Positions 1-9,237 are shown, counted from the stretch's first letter. The stretch: 64,000 bases of DNA from Glycomyces niveus (GCF_017592475.1 NZ_JAGFNP010000007.1:124001-188000); one strand, 5' to 3'. The notes: generated by a model from the letters alone, not told the origin. A program made the numbers and translations.

Positions 1-2477
1 TCGTGGCCTGGTTCGGCGGCTCCTACGACTTCGCCGTCGACGTCGCGGACGGCCTCTACACCGCCCGCGTCATCACCGGCGACTACGTCGGCTCGGCGCG
101 CGCGAACGTCAAGTTCGAGGGCGTCGACTACGGCGCGGCCAACGCCGCCTCGAGGTCGATCCTCACCAAGGACTTCGAAGGCATCACCGTCGAAGACGGC
201 CAACTCGACATCAACATCTCCGGCCAGACCGGGCACCTCAACGGCCTCGAGCTCACCCGCATCGGCGACGTCCCCGGCGGCGGGAACGAAGGCCCCGACG
301 AGCCGTGCACCGAATGCGCCGAGCAGATCGAGAGCCTCGACCGCGCCCCCGTCGCCGTCAGCGTCGAAGGCGGGAACTTCCTGAGCTGGCGCAGCCTCGC
401 GCTCGACCCGGAAGGCCTGGCGTTCAACGTCTACCGCGACGGCCGGCTCATCACGCCCGAGCCGACGCAGCTGACCAACCTCACCGACCAGGGCGGCACC
501 GCGAACTCGACGTACTGGGTCGCCACCGTCGCCGAAGGCGTCGAGACCGGTTACACCAAGGCCTTCGAGGTCTGGAACGACCAGTACATCGACATCGACA
601 TGGAGCGACCCGAAGGCGGCACGACCCCCGACGGCGTCGCGTACACGTACGCGCCGAACGACGCGGCCGTGGCCGACGTGGACGGCGACGGCGTCTACGA
701 GATCATCCAGAAGTGGGACCCGTCCAACTCCAAGGACAACTCCCGCAGCGGCTACACCGGCAACGTCTACATCGACGCGTACACCCTCAGCGGCGAACGC
801 CTGTGGCGCATCGACCTCGGCAGGAACATCCGGGCCGGGGCGCACTACACGCAGCTCGTCGCCTACGACCTCGACTCCGACGGCAAGGCCGAAGTCGCGC
901 TCAAGACCGCCGACGGCACCGTCGACGGCGAGGGCAACGTCATCGGCGACGCCGCCTCGGACCACCGCGGCACCGACGGCCGCGTGCTCAAGGGCCCCGA
1001 GTACCTGACGATCTTCAACGGCCAGACCGGCGCCGCCATGGAGACCGCCGACTGGGCGCCCGCGCGCGGCGACATCTGCTCGTGGGGCGACTGCTACGGC
1101 AACCGCGGCGACCGCCTCATGCTCGCCGTCGCCTACCTCGACGGCGTGCACCCGTCCCTGATCACCAACCGCGGCATCTACGCCAAGACCGAGATCACCG
1201 CCTGGAACTGGGACGGCGACAACCTGCCGCAGCTGTGGAACTTCAGCTCCGACCGCTGGGGCGGCAAGTACGCGGGCCAGGGCAACCACCAGATGTCCAT
1301 CGCCGACGTCGACGACGACGGGCGCGACGAGATCGTGTTCGGCGCCATGACGATCAACGACGACGGGACGCCGCTGTACTCGACCGGCCTCGGCCACGGC
1401 GACGCGCTGCACGTCTCCGACTTCGACCCCTCCAACGAGGGCCTGGAGATCTTCAGCCCGTTCGAGTGCATGTCGTGCTCGGGCAACAAGGCCGGCGCGT
1501 TCCGCGACGCCGACACCGCCGAAGTCCTCTGGTCCATCCCGGGCACCAAGGACACCGGCCGCGGCACTTGCGGCGACATCGACCCGAACTACGCGGGCGC
1601 CGAATGCTGGGCCGTCTCGACCACCGGCGCGTGGAACGCCCGCGAGGGCGCGCTGCACGCCGCCGACGGCACCCTCATCGGCACTTCGATCCCGTCGGCG
1701 AACTCGATGGTCTGGTGGGACGGCGACCTCGGCCGCGAGATCTTCGACCACGAGTTCAACGAACCCGACTACGTCCCGGTCTACCCGTACATCGCGGAAT
1801 GGGACCACGAGACCGGCGCCCAGGAGGAGATCTTCACCCCCGAGGGCGTCGACACCAACAACGGCACCAAGGGCAACGCGGTCCTCACCGGCGACCTGCT
1901 CGGCGACTGGCGCGAGGAGGTGATCCTGCGCAAGGAGTCCAACGACGGCGTGCGCCTGTTCACCACCACGATCGCGTCCGACCACGCCCTGCCGACGCTG
2001 ATGAACGACCCGCAGTACCGCCTCGCCGTGTCCTGGCAGAACGTGTCCTACAACCAGCCGCCGTGGCCGAGCTACTTCATCGGCTACGACATGGCGGCCC
2101 CCGAGCTCGAGACCGTCGTCTCCGGCCCGGGCCGCGACACCGCCGCCGCGCCGTACGCGACAGCGTCCTGCGAGATCGACTACAAGGTGGCCGCCGACTG
2201 GGGCGACGGCTTCGTCGTCCAGATCAAGATCACCAACACCGGCGACACGGCGATCGACGAGTTCGACCTCGCCTGGAAGTCCGGCGGCGTCACCACCGTC
2301 GAATACGACTGGGGCGGCACCATCGCCATCGACGGCGACTCCATGACCGCCGACCCGGCCTTCTGGAACTTCCCCCTGAAGCCCGGCCACACCAAGCAGA
2401 TCGGCTACCAGGGCACCGGCGACCCGCACGACCCCGGCATGTTCCTCATGAACGGCCAGGTCTGCGCCACCGCATGA
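1..2477 (+). CDS. Rhamnogalacturonan endolyase (PL11) with C-terminal CBM2-like module, 5' truncated
   Basis: The frame is open to the left edge, so the N-terminus and any signal peptide lie outside the window. The visible 825 residues begin with about 85 residues of a beta-rich malectin/CBM35-like module. A Gly/Pro/Cys linker follows, then the PL11 (YesW-type) catalytic region at roughly residues 110-715. That region carries repeated calcium-type Asp loops: DVDGDG near 224, DLDSDG near 290 and DVDDDG near 435. The last 100 residues look like a family 2 carbohydrate-binding module, with paired Cys near each end and several exposed Trp. PL11 enzymes cleave rhamnogalacturonan I, the pectin backbone, by beta-elimination outside the cell, so a saprophytic role is inferred. 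Transcription ends at a strong hairpin shared with the convergent neighbour. Family assignment is confident; endo versus exo action is not decided. Confidence 0.88.
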   Translation, partial: VAWFGGSYDFAVDVADGLYTARVITGDYVGSARANVKFEGVDYGAANAASRSILTKDFEGITVEDGQLDINISGQTGHLNGLELTRIGDVPGGGNEGPDEPCTECAEQIESLDRAPVAVSVEGGNFLSWRSLALDPEGLAFNVYRDGRLITPEPTQLTNLTDQGGTANSTYWVATVAEGVETGYTKAFEVWNDQYIDIDMERPEGGTTPDGVAYTYAPNDAAVADVDGDGVYEIIQKWDPSNSKDNSRSGYTGNVYIDAYTLSGERLWRIDLGRNIRAGAHYTQLVAYDLDSDGKAEVALKTADGTVDGEGNVIGDAASDHRGTDGRVLKGPEYLTIFNGQTGAAMETADWAPARGDICSWGDCYGNRGDRLMLAVAYLDGVHPSLITNRGIYAKTEITAWNWDGDNLPQLWNFSSDRWGGKYAGQGNHQMSIADVDDDGRDEIVFGAMTINDDGTPLYSTGLGHGDALHVSDFDPSNEGLEIFSPFECMSCSGNKAGAFRDADTAEVLWSIPGTKDTGRGTCGDIDPNYAGAECWAVSTTGAWNAREGALHAADGTLIGTSIPSANSMVWWDGDLGREIFDHEFNEPDYVPVYPYIAEWDHETGAQEEIFTPEGVDTNNGTKGNAVLTGDLLGDWREEVILRKESNDGVRLFTTTIASDHALPTLMNDPQYRLAVSWQNVSYNQPPWPSYFIGYDMAAPELETVVSGPGRDTAAAPYATASCEIDYKVAADWGDGFVVQIKITNTGDTAIDEFDLAWKSGGVTTVEYDWGGTIAIDGDSMTADPAFWNFPLKPGHTKQIGYQGTGDPHDPGMFLMNGQVCATA

Positions 2478-2495
2478 CCCCCGACTGAACAAGGG

Positions 2496-2524
2496 ACGGC
2501 CCGGACGCATCGCGTCCGGGCCGT
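2496..2524. terminator. Bidirectional intrinsic terminator
   Basis: A perfect 13-bp stem (2496-2508 with 2512-2524), a 3-nt loop and a following TTT lie between the convergent lyase and YihY genes. Confidence 0.85.
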
Positions 2525-2525
2525 T

Positions 2526-3449
2526 TCACTTGTCCGGCTGGGGTTTGTGGAGGCGGCCGGGCTCGTAGGGGATCGGGGTGCGCTCGTAGAGGTCGATGGC
2601 CTTGCCGCGCAGGGAGGTCGCCGTCCAGGAAGCGGCGAGGAGCATCATGACGTTGAAGATGTAGAGGAAGACGAGGAGGCCCACGGCCGTGGTGACGGCC
2701 TGGTAGGCCGGGCGGTCGGAGACGTGGAGGACGTAGATGCGGCCGGCCGTCTTCAGCAGCTCCATGCCGATCGCGACCGCGACCGAGGCCCACACGACCC
2801 GCCGCAGGGGCATGACGACCCGGGGAAGGGCCTGGAGCAGGACCATCGCGAGCAGGGCGTTCGCGATGAGGCCCACCAGGACCGAGACGGCCCGCACCAC
2901 GGTCGCCAGGTTGCCGGTGGCCTCGTCGAGCTCGAACCTGGCGAGCACCCACTCCGCGCCGGCGGTCGCGCCGATCGTGATGAGCAGCAGCGTCGAGATG
3001 CCGATGAGGATCAGGAAGTCGATCGCCCACCGCAGGAACGGGTTCCCCGGCTGCGCGTCGAGGCCCCAGATCTGCCGGATCGCGGCCCGCACCGACTGCA
3101 CCCACGCGACCCCGGCGACGACGAGCGCGACCGACGCGAAGATCGTGACCGACTTGCGGGAGTCCTCGAGGACCCCGATGTCGATCACCGGCAGGTTCGT
3201 CGAGAGCCAGTCCTCCACGGACCGGTAGATCTCGGGGAAGTTGAGCAGGTACCCGAAGATCGCCAAGGCCAGGAGCGACATCGAGAACGCCGCGAAGAAC
3301 GCGTAGTACGAGATCGCGGCGGCCAGCTGGCCGCCGTGCACCTCGCCGTACCGCTCGCCGGCGCGCCACGAGTGGTCCACCAGGTTGGACCGCTTCCGAG
3401 CCCTCAGGAGCACGCCGTCCCACCAGGCCCCCAAGTCAGGGAACTTCAC
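2526..3449 (-). CDS. YihY/BrkB-family inner membrane protein
   Basis: The 307-residue protein has about six hydrophobic segments and the family's N-terminal pattern, in which an Asp/Trp-rich amphipathic start precedes a GGQLAAAISYYAFFAAF segment. YihY/BrkB proteins were once called ribonuclease BN, but that activity belongs to another protein; the true function is unknown and envelope transport is often suggested. The GTG start at 3449 has no clear ribosome binding site. The gene converges on the lyase gene and is divergent from the VapBC-like pair, with about 95 bp between them. Recognition of the family is strong; the biochemical role is open. Confidence 0.88.
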   Translation of the reverse strand: MKFPDLGAWWDGVLLRARKRSNLVDHSWRAGERYGEVHGGQLAAAISYYAFFAAFSMSLLALAIFGYLLNFPEIYRSVEDWLSTNLPVIDIGVLEDSRKSVTIFASVALVVAGVAWVQSVRAAIRQIWGLDAQPGNPFLRWAIDFLILIGISTLLLITIGATAGAEWVLARFELDEATGNLATVVRAVSVLVGLIANALLAMVLLQALPRVVMPLRRVVWASVAVAIGMELLKTAGRIYVLHVSDRPAYQAVTTAVGLLVFLYIFNVMMLLAASWTATSLRGKAIDLYERTPIPYEPGRLHKPQPDK

Positions 3450-3530
3450 GAACCGATTCTGCCAAAGCCGCGCGCGCTCCGGCGGCCCGACGCGTCAGCC
3501 GCGCCGTAGGCCAAGTGCTGCCGTAGTTGA

Positions 3531-3536
3531 TACCAT
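3531..3536 (+). promoter_or_regulatory. -10 element of the VapB-like gene
   Basis: TACCAT ends 7 nt before the ATG at 3544, which suggests a leaderless transcript. No convincing -35 hexamer is seen. Confidence 0.45.
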
Positions 3537-3543
3537 ATGAACT

Positions 3544-3780
3544 ATGAAGCAGGCGTCGACGTATCTGACAGAGGACGAGCTGGCGCAGCTCGACCGGCAC
3601 GCGCGCGCCCGCGGTATTTCGAGGGCCGCGATGATTCATGAGCTGGTCACCGATTACCTCAAGGAGCGGGCGGTGCGCCCGAAGCGTGTGTCGACCTTTG
3701 ATTTCGGTGGACCGGTATCGCGTGAAGAGCGTCGCCGGATCATCGGCGAGGCGTATGAGAACCGGGCCGACCGCCGGTGA
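3544..3780 (+). CDS. Ribbon-helix-helix antitoxin (VapB-like)
   Basis: The 78-residue protein has an N-terminal ribbon-helix-helix fold: a short beta strand (ASTYLTEDEL) and two helices with the CopG/VapB-type spacing. A basic then acidic C-terminal tail is expected to bind and block the partner toxin. The start ATG at 3544 sits close to a -10 element, so the transcript may be leaderless. Its stop codon overlaps the start of the toxin gene by 4 nt (GTGA), the usual arrangement for an autoregulated toxin-antitoxin pair. Antitoxins of this class repress their own promoter through the ribbon-helix-helix. The subfamily name VapB is inferred from the PIN partner rather than from specific residues. 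Confidence 0.82.
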   Translation: MKQASTYLTEDELAQLDRHARARGISRAAMIHELVTDYLKERAVRPKRVSTFDFGGPVSREERRRIIGEAYENRADRR

Positions 3781-4232
3781 TCATCGTCGCCGACACCTCA
3801 GCGCTGCTGGCGGTCTTCAATCCTCGGGATCCTGACCACGGGCGTTGCGCGGAGCTGTTCAATTCGACGAGCGGATTCGTGTACTCCCCGCTCGTCTTTG
3901 CCGAACTCGACCATCTGATCCGGGCTCGGGTTCACTACGGTGCTGCTAAACAGGCCTATGAGGACCTGATCGAGCGGGTGGCCGGCGTCGGAGCGACCGA
4001 CTACGTCGGCCAGCTGTCGATTGAGGATTACCTCTCGGTTCGCGAACTCCGTGGCAAGTACGACGACATGGAGCTGGACCTCGCCGACTGCTTGGCGGTC
4101 GCCCTTGCGCGCGACTGGGAGACGAATCAGATTTTCACCCTTGACGAGACGGACTTCCGGCGGTTGGCGCCGCTTCCTGGTGGCGACTCGGGGTTCGACT
4201 TCTTCCGGATTCTCCCGACCGACCTCGATTGA
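3777..4232 (+). CDS. PIN-domain ribonuclease toxin (VapC-like)
   Basis: The 151-residue PIN-domain protein shows the acidic metal-binding set: Asp6 in ADTSALL, Glu43 in FAELDHL, Asp104 in LDLADC and Asp123 or Asp126 in TLDETDF. VapC toxins cut tRNA or rRNA in a magnesium-dependent way and stop translation. The GTG start overlaps the antitoxin stop, so the two are translationally coupled. The gene ends 3 bp from the end of the convergent Rrf2 gene. All catalytic residues look intact, so the pair is probably functional; the RNA target cannot be read from sequence. Confidence 0.85.
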   Translation: MIIVADTSALLAVFNPRDPDHGRCAELFNSTSGFVYSPLVFAELDHLIRARVHYGAAKQAYEDLIERVAGVGATDYVGQLSIEDYLSVRELRGKYDDMELDLADCLAVALARDWETNQIFTLDETDFRRLAPLPGGDSGFDFFRILPTDLD

Positions 4233-4235
4233 CCG

Positions 4236-4694
4236 TCAGTCGCGGATGACCCAGGCGTCGGGGTCTTCGAGGAGTTTGGTGACGGAGGTGGGGAGGTCGT
4301 CGTTGGCGACGGCGGCGAGGGAGACCGATTCGAGGATGTGGCGTTCGGAGACGCGCAGGGCGATCCACACGTTCGTCATGGCGGCGGCGGTGCCGGTGTA
4401 GGCGATCTGCTCGGGGCGTTCGCCGCGGACGCCGACGAGGGGGCCGTCGACGGCGCGGATGACGTCGGCGAGGCTGATCTCGTCGCCGGGGCGCGCGAGC
4501 TGGTGGCCGCCTTCGGATCCGCGCTTGGAGGTGGCGATGCCGCCGCGGCGCAGCTGGAGCAGGATCGATTCGAGGAACTTGCGGGGGATGCCCTGGTCCT
4601 CGGCGATCTGCTCGGCGGAGACCCACCGCTCCCCGTACCCGGCGAGGGCCACGGCGGCCCGCAGTGCGTAGTCGACGCGGGCGGACAGGCGCAT
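4236..4694 (-). CDS. Rrf2-family transcriptional regulator without cluster cysteines
   Basis: The 152-residue protein carries the Rrf2 winged helix: an N-terminal RLSARVDYALRA helix, then a recognition segment around QGIPRKFLESILLQL and the glycine-rich wing GGHQLARP. Rrf2 members such as IscR and NsrR bind Fe-S clusters through three cysteines in the loop after the wing, but this protein has no cysteine at all. It therefore probably senses something else or acts without a cofactor. A GGAG ribosome binding site lies about 6 nt before the ATG at 4694. No obvious target gene is adjacent; the divergent side faces the end of the GntR gene. Confidence 0.88.
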   Translation of the reverse strand: MRLSARVDYALRAAVALAGYGERWVSAEQIAEDQGIPRKFLESILLQLRRGGIATSKRGSEGGHQLARPGDEISLADVIRAVDGPLVGVRGERPEQIAYTGTAAAMTNVWIALRVSERHILESVSLAAVANDDLPTSVTKLLEDPDAWVIRD

Positions 4695-4791
4695 GAGGAC
4701 TCCTTCGGGATCAATCGTGCGGTCGTACCGACTCTATCCTCTGCAAGCGGCTTCTCCCTTGGCTCACGGCCGGTCTGTGAGCGACGGCGGC

Positions 4792-5490
4792 TCAGTCGTC
4801 GATGAGCAGCCGCAGATACGCGGCGGTCTCGGCCGCGGCGAGGTCAGCGTCGCCGGCGATGATCGCCTCGATGGCGCGCGAGTGGTCTATGTGGGGCTCT
4901 TCGGCGAGGTTCGGGCCGAGCCCGGCCCGGACGGTCTCGCGCAGGGAGTCGGCGAGTTCGGAGTACAGCTCGGCGAGGAGCTTGTTGTGGCTCGCTTCGG
5001 CGACGGCCTGGTGGAGGGCGATGTCGGCCGCTATGAACGACTCGGTGTCGTTGACCTCGTGCGTCGCTTCGCGTTCGGAGAGGAGGATGCGCAACCGGGT
5101 GATGTCGGCTTCGTCGCGGCGGTGGGCGGCGAGGCGCGCGGCCTCGACCTCGAGGCCGCGGCGGACCTCCATGGCGTCGGAGGCGGGGCTGGCGGCGATG
5201 CGGCGGCGCACGGCCGCGGTGACCTCGCTGCGGCCGACGACGAACGTCCCGGCGCCCTGGCGGATCTCGAGGAGCCCGGCGTGGGCGAGGGCCCGCACGC
5301 CTTCGCGGATGGTGTTGCGGCCGACGCCGAGGAGCTCGGCGAGTTCGCTCTCGGTGGGGATGCGCGAGCCGAGGCCCCACTCGCCGTCGCTGATCTGCTG
5401 GCGCAGCTGCTCGATCACCTGATCGACGAGGGCGGACTTGCGTGTCGACTGCAATGCCACTGACGGACCTGACCTCTCCGGAGCGTCCAT
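4792..5490 (-). CDS. GntR-family regulator, FadR/FCD subfamily
   Basis: A GntR winged helix (roughly residues 15-80 of the called protein, with the TESELAELLGVGRNTIREGVRAL recognition region) is followed by an all-helical FCD ligand domain. That domain carries the metal-binding pattern Asp...His (ADIALHQA) and a later His pair (HIDHS). FCD regulators usually bind carboxylic acids and repress a divergent gene. Here the gene is divergent from an MFS transporter, and a 19-bp palindrome covers the transporter -10 element. The start was placed at ATG 5490; the frame is open further to a GTG at 5532, and neither has a good ribosome binding site. Effector unknown. Confidence 0.85.
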   Translation of the reverse strand: MDAPERSGPSVALQSTRKSALVDQVIEQLRQQISDGEWGLGSRIPTESELAELLGVGRNTIREGVRALAHAGLLEIRQGAGTFVVGRSEVTAAVRRRIAASPASDAMEVRRGLEVEAARLAAHRRDEADITRLRILLSEREATHEVNDTESFIAADIALHQAVAEASHNKLLAELYSELADSLRETVRAGLGPNLAEEPHIDHSRAIEAIIAGDADLAAAETAAYLRLLIDD

Positions 5491-5567
5491 GGCCAGCGGG
5501 GGCCGCCATGGGGGGTGCGTGTTTCCCAACACTAGGAGGATTAAAGCAGACAGCCGCCGCGATACCG

Positions 5568-5598
5568 TTGACAGGCCGTCAATTCATCCTATGAATTG
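5568..5598 (+). promoter_or_regulatory. Sigma70-type promoter with overlapping palindromic operator for the MFS gene
   Basis: TTGACA at 5568-5573 and TATGAA at 5590-5595 are 16 bp apart. A perfect inverted repeat (CAATTCAT, 3-nt centre, ATGAATTG; 5580-5598) lies over the -10. It is the natural site for the divergent GntR/FCD repressor. A second copy of CATCCTAT at 5603-5610 repeats the half at 5585-5592. Confidence 0.6.
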
Positions 5599-5716
5599 TC
5601 TCCATCCTATCGCAGCAGCTCAGCGTCCACCACGAGTGCCGCGAACTCTTGGATAACGGTTACCGCCCCTCACCGGACCACCGCCCGCCTCCCGCCGCCC
5701 GGAAGGAGCCGTCCGC

Positions 5717-6997
5717 GTGACGACGACCGACGCCACCGCGATCGAAGACCAGCAGGCCGACGCGGCGCACCCCGCGCCCGCCCCGCACGCCGAGACCGCG
5801 GACCCCCTGCCGCCGCGCACGGCGGTCGCGGTCGGCTGGGTCCTGGTCGCCGGGATCGTCCTCGCCGCGTTCAACTTCCGCACCGCCGTCACCAGTGTCG
5901 GGGCGATCCTCGCCGAACTGCGCGCCGGCCTCGGCATGTCCGAGACCGTCGCCGGGCTGCTCACCACCCTCCCGGTCCTCGCCTTCGCCGGCCTCGGCGC
6001 CCTCGCCCCGCGCCTCGCCCGCCGCTTCGGCCCCCGCGCCCTCCTCACCGGCGCGCTCCTGACGATGAGCCTCGGCCTGATCGCCCGCGCCTGGGCCCCG
6101 AACACCGCGCTGTTCCTCCTGTTCAGCCTCATGGCCCTCGCCGCCGGCGCGGTCGGGAACGTCGCCGTGCCCGTGATCGTCAAGCGCTACTTCCCGAACC
6201 GCATCGGGCTCATGACCACCGCCTACTCCACGACGCTCGCGGCCGGGGCCGCCGTCGCGGCCGCCGCCACCGCCCCGATCGACCACCTCGCCAGGGACTG
6301 GCGCATCGCGATGGCCGTCTGGGCCGTCCCCGCGCTGGTCGCGATCGTCCCGTGGCTGCTGTGGCGGCCCGCGCCCGCCGCCGCGGGGGTCGCGCCGATC
6401 GGCCGCCTCCACGGCGTGCGCCGCTCGCGCCTGGCCTGGATGATGCTGCTGCTCTTCGGCTGCCAGTCGGCCATCGCCTACATCCTCATGGGATGGACGA
6501 CCACGATCCTCGCCGCCGACGGGATGACCGCGGCCGCCGCCGGGTCGATGCTCGGCCTGCTGACCATCGTGCAGATCCCCGTCTCGGTGATCGTCCCGAT
6601 CCTCACCGTCCGCTGGGGCCCGCGCCCGGTCTTCCTCATCCTCATGGCCTGCTACCCGCCCGCGATCGCCGGCCTCTGGATCGACGGCGGGGGCGCGCTC
6701 ACCTGGCTGTGGATGGCGCTGTTCGGCATCGGCACCTCGGTGTTCCCGCTGGTGCTCACCCTCTTCGGGCTCCGCGCCCGCACGCCGGCCGGGACGAGCG
6801 CGCTGTCCTCGTTCGCCCAGTCCGGCGGCTACCTCATCGCCGGGGTCGGGCCGCTCGCGGTCGGCTGGGTCTACGGCCTCACCGGCTCGTGGTCGGTCCC
6901 GTTCGGGTTCGTCGCCGCGCTGACCGTGCTGCTGTTCTGCAGCGGCCTCTACGTCATCCGCGAGCGCTACATCGAGGACGAGCTCGACGAAGACTGA
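5717..6997 (+). CDS. MFS transporter, CynX/NimT-like
   Basis: The 426-residue protein has 12 predicted membrane helices after a 35-residue Ala/Pro/Asp-rich cytoplasmic leader. The first helix motif (FNFRTAVTSVG) and the loop KRYFPNRIGLMTTAYS are characteristic of the CynX/NimT (cyanate permease-like) branch of the major facilitator superfamily. Substrates of this branch vary widely (cyanate, nitroimidazoles and others), so none is assigned. The GTG start at 5717 has an AAGGAG ribosome binding site 8 nt upstream. It is divergent from the GntR/FCD gene and has a promoter overlapped by a palindrome, so it is likely repressed by that regulator. Confidence 0.85.
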   Translation: MTTTDATAIEDQQADAAHPAPAPHAETADPLPPRTAVAVGWVLVAGIVLAAFNFRTAVTSVGAILAELRAGLGMSETVAGLLTTLPVLAFAGLGALAPRLARRFGPRALLTGALLTMSLGLIARAWAPNTALFLLFSLMALAAGAVGNVAVPVIVKRYFPNRIGLMTTAYSTTLAAGAAVAAAATAPIDHLARDWRIAMAVWAVPALVAIVPWLLWRPAPAAAGVAPIGRLHGVRRSRLAWMMLLLFGCQSAIAYILMGWTTTILAADGMTAAAAGSMLGLLTIVQIPVSVIVPILTVRWGPRPVFLILMACYPPAIAGLWIDGGGALTWLWMALFGIGTSVFPLVLTLFGLRARTPAGTSALSSFAQSGGYLIAGVGPLAVGWVYGLTGSWSVPFGFVAALTVLLFCSGLYVIRERYIEDELDED

Positions 6998-7105
6998 ATA
7001 GCGGGACGAACCCGCCGAAACGGGCGGACCCGCAAGCCAGGACGAAGCTTCCTCGTGACACGATAGTGCTGTGGACCACACTGAGGTGGCATGCGGGAGG
7101 CGGAT

Positions 7106-9046
7106 ATGACCAACGAGGTGCTGTGGCTGCCGCGGCCTGACGCGGTGGAGACGACGAACATCGGGCGGTTCGGCCAGTGGCTGTCCCGCCGCGAGGAGCG
7201 CGACCTCACCGGCTATCCGGCCCTCTGGCGGTACTCCGTGGAGCGCCTGCGCCCGTTCTGGGGCGCGGTCTGGGAGTACTTCGGCCTCGGCGCCACGGTC
7301 CCTGAGCACCGCGTCCTCGCCGACGAGACCATGCCCGACACGGTGTGGTTCCCCGACGAGACCTTCAACTACGCCCGCGCCGTCCTCACCGCGCCCGGCG
7401 TGGACGAGGACGACGTGCTCGTGCGCGCCTACTCCGACGCCCGCGAACCGGTCGAGTGGACTCTCGGCGAGCTGCGCGAGGCCGTCGCCCGCGCCCGCGC
7501 CGGGCTCGTCGCCCACGGCGTGCGCCGCGGCGACCGCGTCGCGGCCTGGATGCCGAACATCCCCGAGACCTACGCGCTCATGCTCGCCACCGCGAGCCTC
7601 GGCGCGGTCTTCTCCAGCTGCGCCCCCGAGTTCGGCGCGAAGGCCGTGCTCGACCGCTTCGCGCAGATCGAGCCCAAGGTCCTCGTCGCCGTGGACGGCT
7701 ACAAATACGGCTCCAAGACCGTCGACCGCACCGCCGAGGTCCGCCGCGTCGCGCGCGGCCTCGAAGGCCTCGGCTCGCTCATCACCCTTCCGTACCTCGG
7801 CACGGCAGCACCCGAGGGCGAGACCTGGGACCGCTTCTGCGCCTACGACGAAGGGGTCGCGTTCGAGCCCCTCACCTTCGACCACCCGCTGTACATCCTG
7901 TACTCCTCGGGCACCACCGGCCTGCCGAAGGCGATCGTGCACTCCCACGGCGGCATGGCGATCGAGCACGCCAAGATGCATTCGCTCCACCACGACCTCG
8001 GCGTAGGGGACCGCTTCTTCTGGTACTCCACGACCGGCTGGATGATGTGGAACTACCTGATGTCGGCGCCGATCGTGGGCGCCGGGATCGTCATGTTCGA
8101 CGGGGCGCCCGACCCGGCCGGGATGTGGCGCCTCGCCGAGGCGTCCGGCGCCACCTACTTCGGGACGAGCGCGCCGTTCCTCATGGCCTGCCGCTCAAGG
8201 GGCATCAAGCCGATGGAGGAGGCCGACCTCTCCCTGATCCGCGGCATCGGCTCGACCGGCGCCCCGCTCCCGGCCGTCGGCTTCGACTACGTGTACGAAA
8301 CGGTCAGCGAGACCGCGCAGCTTCAGTCCCTTTCGGGCGGCACCGACCTGTGCACCGGGTTCGTCGGCGGCGCGCCCACCGTCCCGGTCTGGCGCGGCGA
8401 GCTCTCGTGCCGGTGCCTCGGCGCGGACGTGCAGTCCTTCGACCCCGAGGGCCGGCCCGGCATCGGACGCGAAGGCGAGCTCGTCATCGCCTCGCCGATG
8501 CCCTCGATGCCGGTGGGGCTGTGGGGCGACCCGCTCAAGCACCGCTACCGCGACACGTATCTCACCGACTTCCCCGGGATCTGGCGGCACGGCGACTGGA
8601 TCACCATCACCGACCGCGGCTCCGCGGTGATCTCGGGCCGCAGCGACGCCACCCTCAACCGCGGCGGCGTGCGCATGGGCACCGCCGAGTTCTACGCCGT
8701 GGTCGAGGCGATCGAGGGCGTGGCCGATTCCCTGGTCGTGCACCTGGACGATCCCGGCCAGGACCGGCTGCTGCTCTACATCGCCTGCTCCGAGGGGGCC
8801 GAACTCGACGACGACCTGCGCCGCCGCATCAACGCCGCCCTCCGCGAGCAGCTCTCGCCGCGCCACCTGCCCGACGAGATGCGGCAGGTGCCCGCGATCC
8901 CGCGCACGCTGAGCGGCAAGAAGGTTGAGGTCCCCGTCAAGAAGATCCTCAAAGGCGTGCCCGCCGAGGAGGCGATCGCCCGCGACGCCCTGGCCAACCC
9001 TGACGCGCTCCAGGCCTTCCTCAGGCCTTGGCCGAAACCTGAGTGA
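7106..9046 (+). CDS. aacS: Acetoacetyl-CoA synthetase
   Basis: The 646-residue adenylate-forming enzyme activates acetoacetate to acetoacetyl-CoA using ATP, feeding short-chain acids into CoA metabolism in the cytoplasm. The AMP-binding motif YSSGTTGLPKAIVHSHGG is near residue 265, and the C-terminal hinge GRSDATLNRGGVRMG and acylated-lysine region LSGKKVEVPVKK are intact. The N-terminal ACAS-type segment with a WxYF-like stretch fits AacS rather than acetyl-CoA synthetase, as does the length of about 650 residues. The start ATG at 7106 was chosen because GGGAGG lies 5-6 nt before it; an in-frame ATG at 7091 is the alternative. It follows the MFS gene by about 100 bp and probably has its own promoter. 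Confidence 0.92.
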   Translation: MTNEVLWLPRPDAVETTNIGRFGQWLSRREERDLTGYPALWRYSVERLRPFWGAVWEYFGLGATVPEHRVLADETMPDTVWFPDETFNYARAVLTAPGVDEDDVLVRAYSDAREPVEWTLGELREAVARARAGLVAHGVRRGDRVAAWMPNIPETYALMLATASLGAVFSSCAPEFGAKAVLDRFAQIEPKVLVAVDGYKYGSKTVDRTAEVRRVARGLEGLGSLITLPYLGTAAPEGETWDRFCAYDEGVAFEPLTFDHPLYILYSSGTTGLPKAIVHSHGGMAIEHAKMHSLHHDLGVGDRFFWYSTTGWMMWNYLMSAPIVGAGIVMFDGAPDPAGMWRLAEASGATYFGTSAPFLMACRSRGIKPMEEADLSLIRGIGSTGAPLPAVGFDYVYETVSETAQLQSLSGGTDLCTGFVGGAPTVPVWRGELSCRCLGADVQSFDPEGRPGIGREGELVIASPMPSMPVGLWGDPLKHRYRDTYLTDFPGIWRHGDWITITDRGSAVISGRSDATLNRGGVRMGTAEFYAVVEAIEGVADSLVVHLDDPGQDRLLLYIACSEGAELDDDLRRRINAALREQLSPRHLPDEMRQVPAIPRTLSGKKVEVPVKKILKGVPAEEAIARDALANPDALQAFLRPWPKPE

Positions 9047-9237
9047 CAAGGGACGCTCAATAACCCGATTTCCTTACGCGGCAAGGGAATTCAACGGAGT
9101 GTGTGCCCGATCGCAGGCGTCCGGGAGCTACTATGCAACGCGTCGCCCCGGTCGGTTTCCCCCGTAGCCGCCGGGGCGGCGCCATGCCTCCCGCCGCTCG
9201 CGCCCCGACCGCCCGCGGCTGTGCTCCAATAAGCGGC

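Noticed and set aside
5660-7993. 777-codon minus-strand frame opposite the MFS and acetoacetyl-CoA synthetase genes
   Set aside because: Arg/Gly/Asp-rich shadow sequence with no recognisable fold; the plus-strand genes have clear motifs.
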